Positions 26,466 through 35,216 of a stretch of 64,000 nucleotides of DNA are shown piece after piece (positions within the stretch are counted from its first letter, which is position 1; each line of letters opens with the position of its first letter). The notes beneath the pieces are model-generated. The model was not told where the DNA came from, did no database searches, and saw only the letters and a list, made by a program, of their open reading frames with translations. The DNA comes from JAFDVJ01 sp964487505 (lineage in GTDB: Bacteria; Acidobacteriota; Blastocatellia; Pyrinomonadales; Pyrinomonadaceae), in the NCBI GenBank assembly GCA_964487505.1, contig CAZARD010000008.1:1-64000 (forward strand). The letters run 5' to 3'. Made by a program: the position numbers and the translations under genes.

Positions 26466-26609
26466 AAAAGCTTAATCGGAGCCGAATGCGATTTCATAAT
26501 GATCGGGCGGCAAACGCACCAAAGAAATCTCTTTGTCGTATTACAATCACGAAATTGCCGTTTTTTCGCGGTTGGAATGCAACCTATGGAAGGAGAAAAG
26601 GAGATCAAC

Positions 26610-27524
26610 GTGTCTGAGAATGCAAAGGAATTCACGCTTCCGGCGGATGGAAGCGGTTACGGGGACGATGAACGTTCGTCTATCCTGACGCTGGAAGATC
26701 TTCTCGGCGTCCGTTCGCAAAAGGGCTTTCTCGCAAAGCTGAACGAAAAGGACATCGATACCAGAAAGATCGCGGGCCTGCTCAAATATGAGGAGGACCT
26801 TGAGAAACTTCAGATCGAACTCGTCAAGTTCCAGCGCTGGGTACAGGAGAAGAAGAAGCGGATCGCGATCATTTTCGAAGGGCGCGACGCGGCCGGCAAA
26901 GGCGGAACGATCCGCCGGTTCATGGAGCACCTGAACCCGCGGGCGATGCGCACGGTCGCGCTGCCGAAACCGTCCGAGGAAGAAACCGGACAATGGTACT
27001 TTCAGCGGTACGTCAAACAGTTGCCGAATCCTGGCGAGATAGTTTTTTTCGACCGCTCGTGGTACAACCGCGCGGTCGTCGAGCCGGTGATGAGCTTTTG
27101 CACGAACGAGCAATATGACCAGTTCATCCGTCAGGTTCCCGAATTCGAGCATATGCTTTACGAGGACGGGATAACCGTCATCAAGTTCTGGTTCTCGATC
27201 TCGAAGGACGAACAGCAGCGGCGGTTCGATTCGCGTAAGATCAATCCCTTGAAGCAATGGAAACTGAGCCCGATCGACGCCCGGGCGCAGGAAATGTGGG
27301 ACAAGTACACGCATTTCAAGGAACTGATGTTCAGCAAGACCCACACGTCGTTCAGCCCTTGGGTCATCGTCAAAGCGAACAACAAGCGCAAGGCGCGGCT
27401 CGAGAGCATGAGGTACGTGCTTTCGATGTGCGAATACGACGGGAAGCACGATACGGGCATCACGCTGGTCCCGGATCCGAACATCATCATGAGATTTCAC
27501 CGGTCGGCGATCAATCTTGATTAG
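26610..27524 (+). CDS. Polyphosphate kinase 2 family protein
   Basis: 304 residues from a GTG start, preferred because AAAAGGAG lies 6 bases upstream; two ATGs further upstream (26577, 26586) lack such a site. The P-loop kinase core has Walker A in IIFEGRDAAGKGGTIRRF, the lid and Walker B in IVFFDRSWYNRAVVEPVMSFC, and conserved FWFSISKDEQQRRFDSR and KANNKRKARL. PPK2 enzymes use polyphosphate to phosphorylate nucleotides (GDP or ADP to the triphosphate, or AMP to ADP). The length and the single domain suit class I, but the nucleotide preference cannot be read here. Confidence 0.92.
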   Translation: MSENAKEFTLPADGSGYGDDERSSILTLEDLLGVRSQKGFLAKLNEKDIDTRKIAGLLKYEEDLEKLQIELVKFQRWVQEKKKRIAIIFEGRDAAGKGGTIRRFMEHLNPRAMRTVALPKPSEEETGQWYFQRYVKQLPNPGEIVFFDRSWYNRAVVEPVMSFCTNEQYDQFIRQVPEFEHMLYEDGITVIKFWFSISKDEQQRRFDSRKINPLKQWKLSPIDARAQEMWDKYTHFKELMFSKTHTSFSPWVIVKANNKRKARLESMRYVLSMCEYDGKHDTGITLVPDPNIIMRFHRSAINLD

Positions 27525-27531
27525 AAGAAGC

Positions 27532-27556
27532 AATTGAGAATTGAGAATTGATAATG
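27532..27556. repeat. Short AATTGAG heptamer array at a start codon
   Basis: AATTGAG, AATTGAG, AATTGAT, AATGG form three and a half units with a 7-base period. The last unit contains the ATG (27554) of the DinB gene, so the array occupies the position of the ribosome site. Confidence 0.6.
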
Positions 27557-28138
27557 GAAAATACGCGATTCGCTGAGAACTATCTGGAAGACTCGTTGAG
27601 TTCGTTCCGAAATTACAAGAAGCTTGCCGAGCGCGCGATGGGACAGGTCACCGACGAGGAATTCTTCGCGCGGATCGATGAGGAATCAAACTCCATCGCG
27701 CATATCGTCAAGCATATCGCGGGCAACCAGCGATCGCGCTGGCGGGAATTCCTGACGACCGACGGGGAGAAGGCCGACCGCGATCGGGATACAGAATTCG
27801 AGATCATCGGAGACACGCGGACTTCGCTTATGGATTTCTGGGAATCGGGATGGTCGATGCTGTTCGCAGCTCTCGAGAGCCTGGATCCGGGCGATTTCAG
27901 CCGGACGGTGAAAATCCGCGGCGAACCGCACACGATCATCGAGGCGGTCAATCGCCAACTCACGCATTACGCCTATCATATCGGCCAGATCACGTTTTTG
28001 GCGAAGCATTTTAGGGCATCGGAGTGGAAGACGCTGAGCGTGCCGAGAGGTAGGTCCGACGCATTCAACGAATACCTCGCCGAGCTTCAGAGACAGGGAA
28101 TCGAAAAAGCGAACCGCTTCGACGTCTTTCCGAAATAG
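27554..28138 (+). CDS. DinB/DUF1572 family protein
   Basis: 194 residues forming a four-helix bundle. Two histidine-bearing helices are visible: SNSIAHIVKHIAGNQRSRWREFL and NRQLTHYAYHIGQITFLAKHFR. With a third histidine these bind a divalent metal in DinB/YfiT-like proteins, which include thiol-dependent metalloenzymes such as bacillithiol or mycothiol transferases. The substrate is not predictable. An upstream TTG at 27548 is also in frame, but the ATG gives the normal N-terminus. It lies 29 bases downstream of ppk2 and is probably co-transcribed with it. Confidence 0.82.
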   Translation: MENTRFAENYLEDSLSSFRNYKKLAERAMGQVTDEEFFARIDEESNSIAHIVKHIAGNQRSRWREFLTTDGEKADRDRDTEFEIIGDTRTSLMDFWESGWSMLFAALESLDPGDFSRTVKIRGEPHTIIEAVNRQLTHYAYHIGQITFLAKHFRASEWKTLSVPRGRSDAFNEYLAELQRQGIEKANRFDVFPK

Positions 28139-28209
28139 GATTCCGGGCCGCCGATTCGACAGCGTCTCAAATTCAGAATTCGAATTGTGTTAATCTGATT
28201 GCTGTCACT

Positions 28210-29373
28210 ATGAAGGGAATCTCCATCCTGGGTTCGACAGGGTCAATCGGTTGTAACGCGCTAAGGGTTGTCGAGCATCTTTCGGATCGGTTCCGCGTCG
28301 TCGCACTCGGCGCCGGCGGGAACGTGTCCGAGCTTGCGGGTCAGATCGCCAGGTTTCGGCCCGGGTTGGTCGCTGTCCGTGATGAGAATGCCGCCATCGA
28401 ATTGCGTTCGCTCCTCGGCGCCTATCGGCCCCAGATAGTCGTCGGCGAGGCCGGGCTCGTCGCCGTCGCGACGCATCCTGAAGCGGAAACCGTTGTTTCG
28501 GCGACCGTCGGAGCGGTTGGGTTCGTTCCGACGCTGCGCGCCATCGAGGCCGGGAAACGGATCGCGCTCGCAAACAAGGAAACGCTCGTAATGGCCGGCG
28601 AACTGATGACCGCCGCCGCCGCCCGATCCGGGGCCGAGATCCTGCCCGTCGATTCCGAGCACAATGCGATCCACCAATGCCTTCGGGGCGAACGCGCCGA
28701 CGAGGTGAAAAGGCTCATCCTGACCGCGTCCGGCGGTCCGTTCCGCACCAGATCCGAGGCCGAGATCGCGAGCGCGACGGTCGAACAGGCGCTCGATCAC
28801 CCTAACTGGAAGATGGGCGCGAAGATCACCATCGATTCGGCGACTCTGATGAACAAAGGCCTCGAAGTGATCGAAGCCAAATGGCTATTCGGTTTCGACG
28901 CCGATCGAATTTCGGTCATCGTTCATCCTCAGTCGGTCATTCATTCGATGGTCGAGATGGTCGATGGTTCGATCATCGCGCAGCTTGGCGTGACCGATAT
29001 GAAGCACGCGATCCAATATGCGCTGACCTTCCCCGATCGACTTGAGAACTGTCTTGAGCCGCTCGATCTCACGCGTGCGTCGCAACTCACTTTCGAGGAA
29101 CCCGACATTGAGCGTTTTCCGTGCCTCGCACTCGCCTACCGCGCGCTCTGCGTCGGCGGTACGATGCCGGCCGTGCTCAATGCCGTGAACGAGGTCGCGG
29201 TGTCCGAATTTCTGGCCGGCCGGATCGGCCTCAATGACATACCCGCGATCATCGGGTCGGTGATGGACGACCATTCGCCCGAGCCTGCGTCCCGACTTGA
29301 GACGATCGTCTCCGCCGACTCCTGGGCGCGCGCTCACGCCGCCGCGAAACTCCAACAGACTGCAACCGCTTGA
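28210..29373 (+). CDS. dxr: 1-deoxy-D-xylulose 5-phosphate reductoisomerase
   Basis: 387 residues, the usual length. The NADPH-binding loop ILGSTGSIGCNALRVV is at the N-terminus; LANKETLVMAGELM and ILPVDSEHNAIHQCLRGE carry the metal- and substrate-binding residues; and the flexible loop region is HPNWKMGAKITIDSATLMNKGLEVIEAKWLF. It converts DXP to MEP, the committed step of non-mevalonate isoprenoid synthesis, in the cytoplasm. It is the first gene of a dxr-rseP-ispG group, which places two pathway enzymes around the site-2 protease. Confidence 0.96.
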   Translation: MKGISILGSTGSIGCNALRVVEHLSDRFRVVALGAGGNVSELAGQIARFRPGLVAVRDENAAIELRSLLGAYRPQIVVGEAGLVAVATHPEAETVVSATVGAVGFVPTLRAIEAGKRIALANKETLVMAGELMTAAAARSGAEILPVDSEHNAIHQCLRGERADEVKRLILTASGGPFRTRSEAEIASATVEQALDHPNWKMGAKITIDSATLMNKGLEVIEAKWLFGFDADRISVIVHPQSVIHSMVEMVDGSIIAQLGVTDMKHAIQYALTFPDRLENCLEPLDLTRASQLTFEEPDIERFPCLALAYRALCVGGTMPAVLNAVNEVAVSEFLAGRIGLNDIPAIIGSVMDDHSPEPASRLETIVSADSWARAHAAAKLQQTATA

Positions 29374-29422
29374 ATACCGTTTGCGTATCATTGCATCGGC
29401 GTTCTATTCTTAATGTTTGCAA

Positions 29423-29440
29423 CTTGAAAATAATTTCAAG
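29423..29440. promoter_or_regulatory. Perfect inverted repeat between dxr and rseP
   Basis: CTTGAAA-ATAA-TTTCAAG, a 7-bp palindrome with a 4-base centre in an otherwise AT-rich 107-base gap. It could be an operator or a small hairpin; no partner regulator can be named. Confidence 0.3.
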
Positions 29441-29480
29441 ATTCTAAATCGGTTTGAGATCAAGTAAGGGAATTTAACCA

Positions 29481-30845
29481 ATGCCGGATTTTCTGATAGT
29501 CGTTCTCGCGGTCATTTTCGTTCTCGGAATCGCGATCAACATACACGAGTTTGGACATTTCATCGTCGCCAAGATCTTTGGAATGCGCGTCGAAGCGTAT
29601 TCGTTCTTCGGTCTCGGGCCGCGCATCTGGGGCTTCAAGATCGGGCATACGGACTACCGGATCTCGGCCATTCCGCTCGGCGCGTACGTCAAGCTCTACG
29701 GTGACGAAGCGACCGCATCGCTCGAGGGCGGTTCGTCGGACGGCGAAAAGGTTCCCGAGAACGAATTGTACGAACTTCGTCCGCGTTGGCAAAAGTTCTT
29801 TGTGATGCTCGGCGGGCCGTTTATGAACATCGTTCTTGCGCTCGCGATCCCGTTCGGCGCGGCGTTGATCTACGGCATCCCGGCGATGCCCGCCCCGGTG
29901 GTCGGCGTCGTCAAGGCGGGCGGCGCGGCGGAAAAAGCCGGGATCAAGCCCGGCGACCGTATCGTCAGTTTTGACGGGATCGAGAACCCGACCTTTGACC
30001 GCATCAGAAAGGACGCGGCGATCCTTGCCGACAAGCAGGTCGCGATCGTGATCGAACGCGATGCGAAACGCGTCCCGCTGACGATCGTTCCGTCGAGAGT
30101 GGTGCAGAACGGCAATGGGATCGGGGAACTCGATTTCGATCCGGACATCGGCGCCGAGCCGGTCGTGATCGAGCGCGTGGTCGACGATTTTCCGGCGGCG
30201 CAATCGGGCCTTCAGAAAGGCGATATGATCACCGCCGTGAACGGCAAGCTTGTCCGGAACCGTATGGATGTCCGCAACGCGATCGGTGAAGCGAAGGACC
30301 GGCCCGTCACGCTTTCGATCACGCGCGGCAACGAGCGAAAAGAGATCACGACGACGGCGCGTCAGGTCGGCGAGGGCGCGTGGCAGATCGGCATCGCGTT
30401 CGGGAATATGGTCGAAACGGCGCGCGATCCGGCGTCGCTCTCCGCGGCGGCCGGCTTTGCGGTAAATTCGAACCTCGATATCCTGCGACTGACCGGACGC
30501 GTGTTCGGGCAGCTGTTCGCAGGCGAAAGATCGGTCAAGGATGCGGGGCTTGCCGGTCCGGTCGGGATCGTCCAGATCATCGCGCAGGTCGTCCGCGAGG
30601 CCGGGATCGCCGGACTTTTCTCGATCCTTGCGGTCATCAGCCTGAACCTCGGCGTATTCAATCTGCTGCCGATTCCGCTTCTCGACGGCGGCCAGATAAT
30701 GGTCCTGGGCATCGAGAAGGTGATGTCCTGGTTCGGCAAGACGATGTCGATGGCGTTCCGCGAGAAGATACAGCTTGCCGGGCTCGCGATCATCGTGTTG
30801 TTGATGGTCTTTACGCTGTTTCTCGATATCTCGAGGTTCTTCTAG
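29481..30845 (+). CDS. rseP: Site-2 intramembrane protease RseP
   Basis: 454 residues. The zinc-binding HEFGH (residues 22-26) lies in the first membrane helix. Two PDZ domains follow in the periplasmic part (about 125-200 and 205-285; GGAAEKAGIKPGDRIVSFDG and FPAAQSGLQKGDMITAVNGK). The third zinc ligand appears in LNLGVFNLLPIPLLDGGQ (about 390-405). RseP cuts membrane-anchored anti-sigma factors and remnant signal peptides in the inner membrane. The sigma/PDZ-anti-sigma pair at 6200-7588 is a possible client. It is 4 bases upstream of ispG and co-transcribed with it. Confidence 0.95.
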   Translation: MPDFLIVVLAVIFVLGIAINIHEFGHFIVAKIFGMRVEAYSFFGLGPRIWGFKIGHTDYRISAIPLGAYVKLYGDEATASLEGGSSDGEKVPENELYELRPRWQKFFVMLGGPFMNIVLALAIPFGAALIYGIPAMPAPVVGVVKAGGAAEKAGIKPGDRIVSFDGIENPTFDRIRKDAAILADKQVAIVIERDAKRVPLTIVPSRVVQNGNGIGELDFDPDIGAEPVVIERVVDDFPAAQSGLQKGDMITAVNGKLVRNRMDVRNAIGEAKDRPVTLSITRGNERKEITTTARQVGEGAWQIGIAFGNMVETARDPASLSAAAGFAVNSNLDILRLTGRVFGQLFAGERSVKDAGLAGPVGIVQIIAQVVREAGIAGLFSILAVISLNLGVFNLLPIPLLDGGQIMVLGIEKVMSWFGKTMSMAFREKIQLAGLAIIVLLMVFTLFLDISRFF

Positions 30846-30849
30846 GAAT

Positions 30850-31959
30850 ATGCGCAAATCGAGATCGGTACACGTTCGGGGGATTCAGATCGGCGGCGGC
30901 GCGCCGGTCTCGGTCCAGTCGATGACGAAGACCGACACGACGGATGTCGCCGGAACGCTGAAGCAGATCGAAGAAATGAAGGCGGCCGGGTGCGAGATCG
31001 TCCGCATCGCGGTTCCTGACGATGATGCGGCGAAGGCCCTGGTAGATATCCGTAAGGGCACGGATATGCCGATCGTCGCCGACATCCATTTTCATTACAA
31101 GCTCGCGCTCAAGGCGCTCGACGCCGGCATCGACAAACTCCGCATCAATCCCGGAAACATCGGCTCGATCGACCGCGTGCGCGAGGTCGTGCGCGCGACC
31201 GAGGCGCGGAAGATCCCGATCAGAATCGGCGTCAACGGCGGTTCGCTCGAGAAGGACCTGCTTCAGAAATACGGAACGGCGACGCCGGAAGCGATGGTCG
31301 AATCAGGGATGCGCCACGTGCGGATCCTTGAAGACCTGGGGTTTTCGGACATCGTCATCAGCCTTAAGGCGTCGGACGTCAACCGGATGGTCGCGGCGTA
31401 CCGGCTGATGGCGGAAAAGGTCGATTATCCGCTGCATCTCGGCGTCACCGAAGCCGGCACTCCGTTCGGCGGAACGATCAAATCGGCAATGGGCCTCGGG
31501 ATTTTGCTGCACGACGGTATCGGCGATACGATCCGCGTGTCGCTCGCGGCCGAACCGCACGAGGAGGTCCGTGTCGGTTGGGAGATCTTGAAATCGCTCG
31601 AACTAAGGGAGCGCGGCGTGACGGTCGTCGCGTGCCCGACCTGCGGCCGGCTCGACGTCGATAATTTCGTCGAGATCGTGACCGAGGTCGAACGCCGGCT
31701 CGCGCATATCGAGGAACCGCTCCATCTTTCGATCATGGGATGCGCCGTCAACGGCCCCGGAGAGGCGCACGATTCACAACTCGGCATCACTTTTGGCCGT
31801 CAGGTCGGAATGATCTTCAAGAACGGCGTCCCGATGCGAAAGGTCGCCGGAGTCGACATTGTCGAGGAATTCATCAAAGAGGTCGAACTGCTGCGTTCCG
31901 AAGGCCCGAACGTCCCGTCCCTGAACCGAAAGGTCGTCAACGAGATCATCGGCGAGTAA
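30850..31959 (+). CDS. ispG: 4-hydroxy-3-methylbut-2-en-1-yl diphosphate synthase
   Basis: 369 residues of the short (bacterial, non-plant) IspG form. The TIM barrel begins with VQSMTKTDTTDVAGTLKQIEEMKAAGCEIVRIAV. The [4Fe-4S] cysteines are in CPTCGR and LSIMGCAVNGPGEA near the C-terminus. It carries out the reductive ring opening of MEcPP to HMBPP, the sixth step of the MEP pathway, and so acts downstream of Dxr encoded two genes earlier. The gap from rseP is 4 bases. Confidence 0.96.
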   Translation: MRKSRSVHVRGIQIGGGAPVSVQSMTKTDTTDVAGTLKQIEEMKAAGCEIVRIAVPDDDAAKALVDIRKGTDMPIVADIHFHYKLALKALDAGIDKLRINPGNIGSIDRVREVVRATEARKIPIRIGVNGGSLEKDLLQKYGTATPEAMVESGMRHVRILEDLGFSDIVISLKASDVNRMVAAYRLMAEKVDYPLHLGVTEAGTPFGGTIKSAMGLGILLHDGIGDTIRVSLAAEPHEEVRVGWEILKSLELRERGVTVVACPTCGRLDVDNFVEIVTEVERRLAHIEEPLHLSIMGCAVNGPGEAHDSQLGITFGRQVGMIFKNGVPMRKVAGVDIVEEFIKEVELLRSEGPNVPSLNRKVVNEIIGE

Positions 31960-31965
31960 AGCGGT

Positions 31966-32148
31966 AGTGCAGAGTGCAAAGTGCAGAGTGCAAAGTGCAG
32001 AGTGCAAAGTGCATAGTTCGGACGATTAGTTAGAACCTCTTGTTTGGGATTTGCATTTCGTCCGCAAGCAACATGCTCGGATTTGCACTTTGCACTTTGC
32101 ACTTTGCACTCTGCACTTTGCACTGCGCTATGCATTTCGCACTGCTCT
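31966..32148. repeat. Inverted heptamer array, GTGCAAA family, copy B
   Basis: The left arm (31966-32021) alternates GTGCAGA and GTGCAAA for seven units and ends in CATAGTTCGGA. The right arm (32077-32148) starts with GCTCGGA, then TTTGCAC units in reverse orientation. The arms could pair over 50 bases or more around a 55-base centre. It fills the gap between the convergent ispG and DUF2752 genes and touches the latter's stop codon. Confidence 0.88.
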
Positions 32149-32578
32149 ACGGGTACAAAAACCTGAACGGTTCGAAGGGTAGATTTCTGATCACCATAAA
32201 GAGCAGGGCGACGGCCAAAATCAGGTATCCGAACCAGGAAGGGAAGCGTTCGAGGTTCAAGCCACGGCCGCGGACGGCGGTCAGGATCAGCGAAACGTAA
32301 AGGATGATCAGCAGGATCGCGTAGATCGGGATCATCGCGTTGTAGTCGAGCGCCCTGACGAAATCGCCGTGGAAGAGCGCGTGAAAGCCCCGTGTAAGTC
32401 CGCAGCCCGGACACGCGATGCCGGTGAGGTTCAGCAACGGACAGATCGGGAAAAAGTTCGAGTGTTCCGGGTCGAAACCGATGACGAGGACGGTCCCGAA
32501 CGTCATCCCGGCGGCGAAAATGCCGGAAAATACGCGTTCAAATGCGGAAGAAGGTTTTTTGCGAACGGCGGCTTCCAT
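32147..32578 (-). CDS. DUF2752 membrane protein
   Basis: 143 residues with three to four hydrophobic segments (about 20-40, 75-95, 110-130). The family signature is ICPLLNLTGIACPGCGLTRGFHALFHGDFVRALDYN, containing the CPGCG motif whose cysteines may bind metal or be redox-active. The function is unknown in the literature I know. It is the last gene of the miaA-hfq-tmk-holB operon, 3 bases after the preceding stop, and its own stop is embedded in a repeat arm. Confidence 0.85.
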   Translation of the reverse strand: MEAAVRKKPSSAFERVFSGIFAAGMTFGTVLVIGFDPEHSNFFPICPLLNLTGIACPGCGLTRGFHALFHGDFVRALDYNAMIPIYAILLIILYVSLILTAVRGRGLNLERFPSWFGYLILAVALLFMVIRNLPFEPFRFLYP

Positions 32579-32581
32579 AGC

Positions 32582-33514
32582 TTATCTGATGTCGAAGATC
32601 CGCAATTCCCGGAGAAGATCGTCTAAGTCTTGAAAATAACTGTCGTACTTCTTGCCGCGGACACGGAAATAGAATTCCCGAAGCCTTCCGAATGTCTCCG
32701 GAGGCAACAACTTCGGCGGTCGATCGACGAACGGCTCGAGCAAATCCGCGATCGTCCCCCTGTTCCCCGGATAGTCGGCGACGGAGAGCGTCACGAACGC
32801 TTCGCCAAGCCGGAAAAGCTCCATCGCGTCGGGATCGGATTCCAGCCTCTCCCGAAGCAGTTGCCGCAATTCAAGCGTCAATCCGCCGGCATCACGCGCG
32901 AATTTCGGAACATCGTCCACGCGGAGCTCGGCCGACATCTTTTGGTCGCGCTTTTCAAAGACGACCATCAGCGCAGGAACGCGGCGAAACGCCGACTGCG
33001 CCTCGATAAGGAGGGCGGCGATCTCGTTCTCGCGGACCCAATCTTCCGCAAATGCCTTGCGCATTACTGCCGGACGCATCCGTGAAACCGCGTAAAGATC
33101 GAAACTGACCGTGAACCAGTTCGGTTTTTTGACTCTGAACTCGTACTGAAGGAATCCAGGAACCTCGGCGCCCGGCGGAAGAAATCGTGAATTTGTCGCG
33201 GCATACTCGCACGTTTCATACAGCGGCGGCGGGCCGCTCACGGCTTTTGCCGACGAAACTGTCCCGTCCGGCGCAATGACAATGTCGACGCGAACCAAGC
33301 CCTCGACAGCGGCATCGCGAGCTTCTTCGACGAATTCCGGCCGACGAAGAACGATCGCCCGGGCCGGGACTATCCTTCCTTTGACCTCGCCGACGACGAA
33401 AAACGGCGAATAATCCGGGCCGAGGAGGTCGGGAACGAACTGCGGCTGAGGCTTGATGCTCGGTTGAGCGGCGACGGCAACTGCGAGGAACGCGATCAAC
33501 GTGACTATCTTCAT
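32582..33514 (-). CDS. Secreted protein with a TonB C-terminal-like domain
   Basis: 310 residues with a signal peptide (IVTLIAFLAVAVAAQ). Residues about 50-135 resemble the TonB C-terminal domain: FVEEARDAAVEGLVRVDIVIAPDGTVSSAKAVSGPPPLYETCEYAATNSRF follows the usual P-x-Y-P-x-x-A...G-x-V-x-V...I-x-x-D-G-x-V rhythm. No membrane anchor or proline-rich stalk is present, so it is not a classical energy transducer. The remainder is helical and not recognised. Its ATG overlaps the holB stop (ATGA), so translation is probably coupled. Confidence 0.72.
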   Translation of the reverse strand: MKIVTLIAFLAVAVAAQPSIKPQPQFVPDLLGPDYSPFFVVGEVKGRIVPARAIVLRRPEFVEEARDAAVEGLVRVDIVIAPDGTVSSAKAVSGPPPLYETCEYAATNSRFLPPGAEVPGFLQYEFRVKKPNWFTVSFDLYAVSRMRPAVMRKAFAEDWVRENEIAALLIEAQSAFRRVPALMVVFEKRDQKMSAELRVDDVPKFARDAGGLTLELRQLLRERLESDPDAMELFRLGEAFVTLSVADYPGNRGTIADLLEPFVDRPPKLLPPETFGRLREFYFRVRGKKYDSYFQDLDDLLRELRIFDIR

Positions 33515-34560
33515 CTTGCCCCCAACCCGACAGTCATTCCCAGATAGAGCGCGTCCGCGCTGATCTTTCGGTTCAGGTTCAGCACCTGGCGCTCGCGCAA
33601 CAGATCGATCTCGCCGATCCAGGCCGCCAGCCGGGGCGCGTCGATTTTGTCGGCAAGTCCCGCAAGCTTCGGCCGAATATCGGAATTGACCGGGTCGCCG
33701 CCGAGACGGATCGTCCAGGCATCTCTGACGAGGGCCTGAAGAAGATCGAGCCGGTCGTTGAACTCGTCCTTGAATTTCGCGTCGCTAAGGGTTTCCGCCG
33801 CATTCAGAAGCCCGACAAGATCGGGCCGGCCTCGGCCGACGACGCTTTCGATGACGAACATCATCGCGTCGCGCTGCTCACGGAACTTCGCGAGATCGAA
33901 CGACAACGCCCGTCCGACACTCCCGTTTGCGAGTTTCGCGATCAATCCGGCGTCGGCCGGCGCCAGACTTCGCTCGCGCGCGATGAAATCGGCGACCTCA
34001 CCCGACGGGACGGGAGCGAACCGGAGCGTCTGGCACCGTGAACGGATCGTCTGCAGCAGCGAATCGGGCCGCGAGGTAACGAGAATTATGTAAGACGTCG
34101 CGGGAGGTTCCTCGAGCGTCTTGAGCAACGCGTTCGAGGCTGCGGCGTTCATCTTGTCGGCGTGATCGATAATGAAGAACCGCGCTTCGGCTTCATACGG
34201 CCGGTAGTTCGCCTCGCGTTCGAGGTCGCGCACCGATTCGACGAGAACGCTGTTCTTGTAAGGGACTGCGATTCCGACGTCCGTGTGCTCGCTGAGAAAG
34301 ATCCTCTCCCATTCCTTCTTTTTCGAGTCCGGGCCGGGAAATTCGATCCGGTCGCATCGGATACAGGACGAACACTCGCCGCAGCCTTCACCGTGGATCC
34401 GGCGTGCGCAGACGAACGCGCGCGCCAGTTCGAAGGCAAATTGGCGCTTGCCGACGCCTTCCGGGCCGGCAAGAAGCAACGACCGCGGGACGCGACCGTT
34501 CGCGATCATCCGCCGAAGGATGGTCTTTATCTCATCGTTGCCGAGAATCCGTGAAAACAT
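33511..34560 (-). CDS. holB: DNA polymerase III delta-prime subunit
   Basis: 349 residues of the clamp-loader AAA+ fold. Walker A appears as LLLAGPEGVGKRQFAFELARAF. A zinc module follows (CARRIHGEGCGECSSCIRC). The sensor/Walker-B-like region FFIIDHADKMNAAASNALLKTLEEPPATSYIILVTSRPDSLLQTIRSRCQTLRF is textbook for delta-prime. It helps load the beta sliding clamp in the cytoplasm. It lies 24 bases downstream of tmk, the usual tmk-holB order, and overlaps the next gene by 4 bases. Confidence 0.93.
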   Translation of the reverse strand: MFSRILGNDEIKTILRRMIANGRVPRSLLLAGPEGVGKRQFAFELARAFVCARRIHGEGCGECSSCIRCDRIEFPGPDSKKKEWERIFLSEHTDVGIAVPYKNSVLVESVRDLEREANYRPYEAEARFFIIDHADKMNAAASNALLKTLEEPPATSYIILVTSRPDSLLQTIRSRCQTLRFAPVPSGEVADFIARERSLAPADAGLIAKLANGSVGRALSFDLAKFREQRDAMMFVIESVVGRGRPDLVGLLNAAETLSDAKFKDEFNDRLDLLQALVRDAWTIRLGGDPVNSDIRPKLAGLADKIDAPRLAAWIGEIDLLRERQVLNLNRKISADALYLGMTVGLGAR

Positions 34561-34584
34561 CGTTGAAATCCGCGGCCCGCACTT

Positions 34585-35214
34585 TCATTTCAGAAACCGG
34601 GCGATCACTTCCGTCACCTTCTGATGAACCTCGTCGATCGATCCCGACGCGTCGATGACCTTGAACCGTTTCGGTTCGCGCTCGGCGATCTTCAAATAGG
34701 CGGCCCTGACGCGCGAGTAGAACTCCGAATCCTCCCGGTCCATTCGGTTTCGTTTCGTTTCCTCGTCGGTCCTGGAAGTTGTCCGCACGATCGCCTTCTC
34801 GATCGGAACGTCGAAATACATCGTCAGGTCGGGCTTGAGGCCGTCGGTCGCAAGCCTGATGATCTGGGTGACGATCTTCTGGTCAAATCCGCGACCTGCG
34901 CCCTGATATGCGACCGTCGCGTCGGCATATCGGTCAGAGATCACGATCTTGCCCGTCTCGAGCGCCGGTTTGATCAGGAAGTTCACGTGTTGGGCGCGGT
35001 CGGCCGCGAACAAAAGGAGCTCCGCCATCGGGTGCACGGTTTCTTCGGTTTCGAGAAACGCTTCGCGGAGGCGCCGTCCGAGCGGAGTTCCGCCGGGCTG
35101 AAGCGTCGTCAGCACATCGAAACCGCGCATCCGCAGATCGCCCGCGAGCAGTCTCAGCTGCGTCGATTTGCCGCTGCCGTCGATGCCTTCGAAAGTAATG
35201 AATTTTCCGCGCAA
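34585..35214 (-). CDS. tmk: Thymidylate kinase
   Basis: 209 residues, the normal length. The P-loop is FEGIDGSGKSTQLRLLAGDL, the DR(Y/H) motif is VISDRYADATVAYQGAGRG, and the lid is R-x-x-x-R-rich (TSRTDEETKRNRMDRE). It phosphorylates dTMP to dTDP. The sequence has LQPGG where most enzymes have TREPGG, that is Arg-Glu replaced by Leu-Gln just before the glycines, a difference in the nucleotide-binding loop worth noting. It starts 2 bases after the hfq stop. Confidence 0.93.
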   Translation of the reverse strand: MRGKFITFEGIDGSGKSTQLRLLAGDLRMRGFDVLTTLQPGGTPLGRRLREAFLETEETVHPMAELLLFAADRAQHVNFLIKPALETGKIVISDRYADATVAYQGAGRGFDQKIVTQIIRLATDGLKPDLTMYFDVPIEKAIVRTTSRTDEETKRNRMDREDSEFYSRVRAAYLKIAEREPKRFKVIDASGSIDEVHQKVTEVIARFLK

Positions 35215-35216
35215 AA

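Noticed and set aside
29460..30857. 465-codon minus-strand open frame across rseP
   Set aside because: Rich in Arg/Asp/His as expected from reverse-reading a biased gene; the plus strand is an unambiguous RseP.
31966..32148. Possible CRISPR array at the GTGCAAA repeats
   Set aside because: Units are 7 bases with no spacers, arms are inverted, and no cas genes are present.
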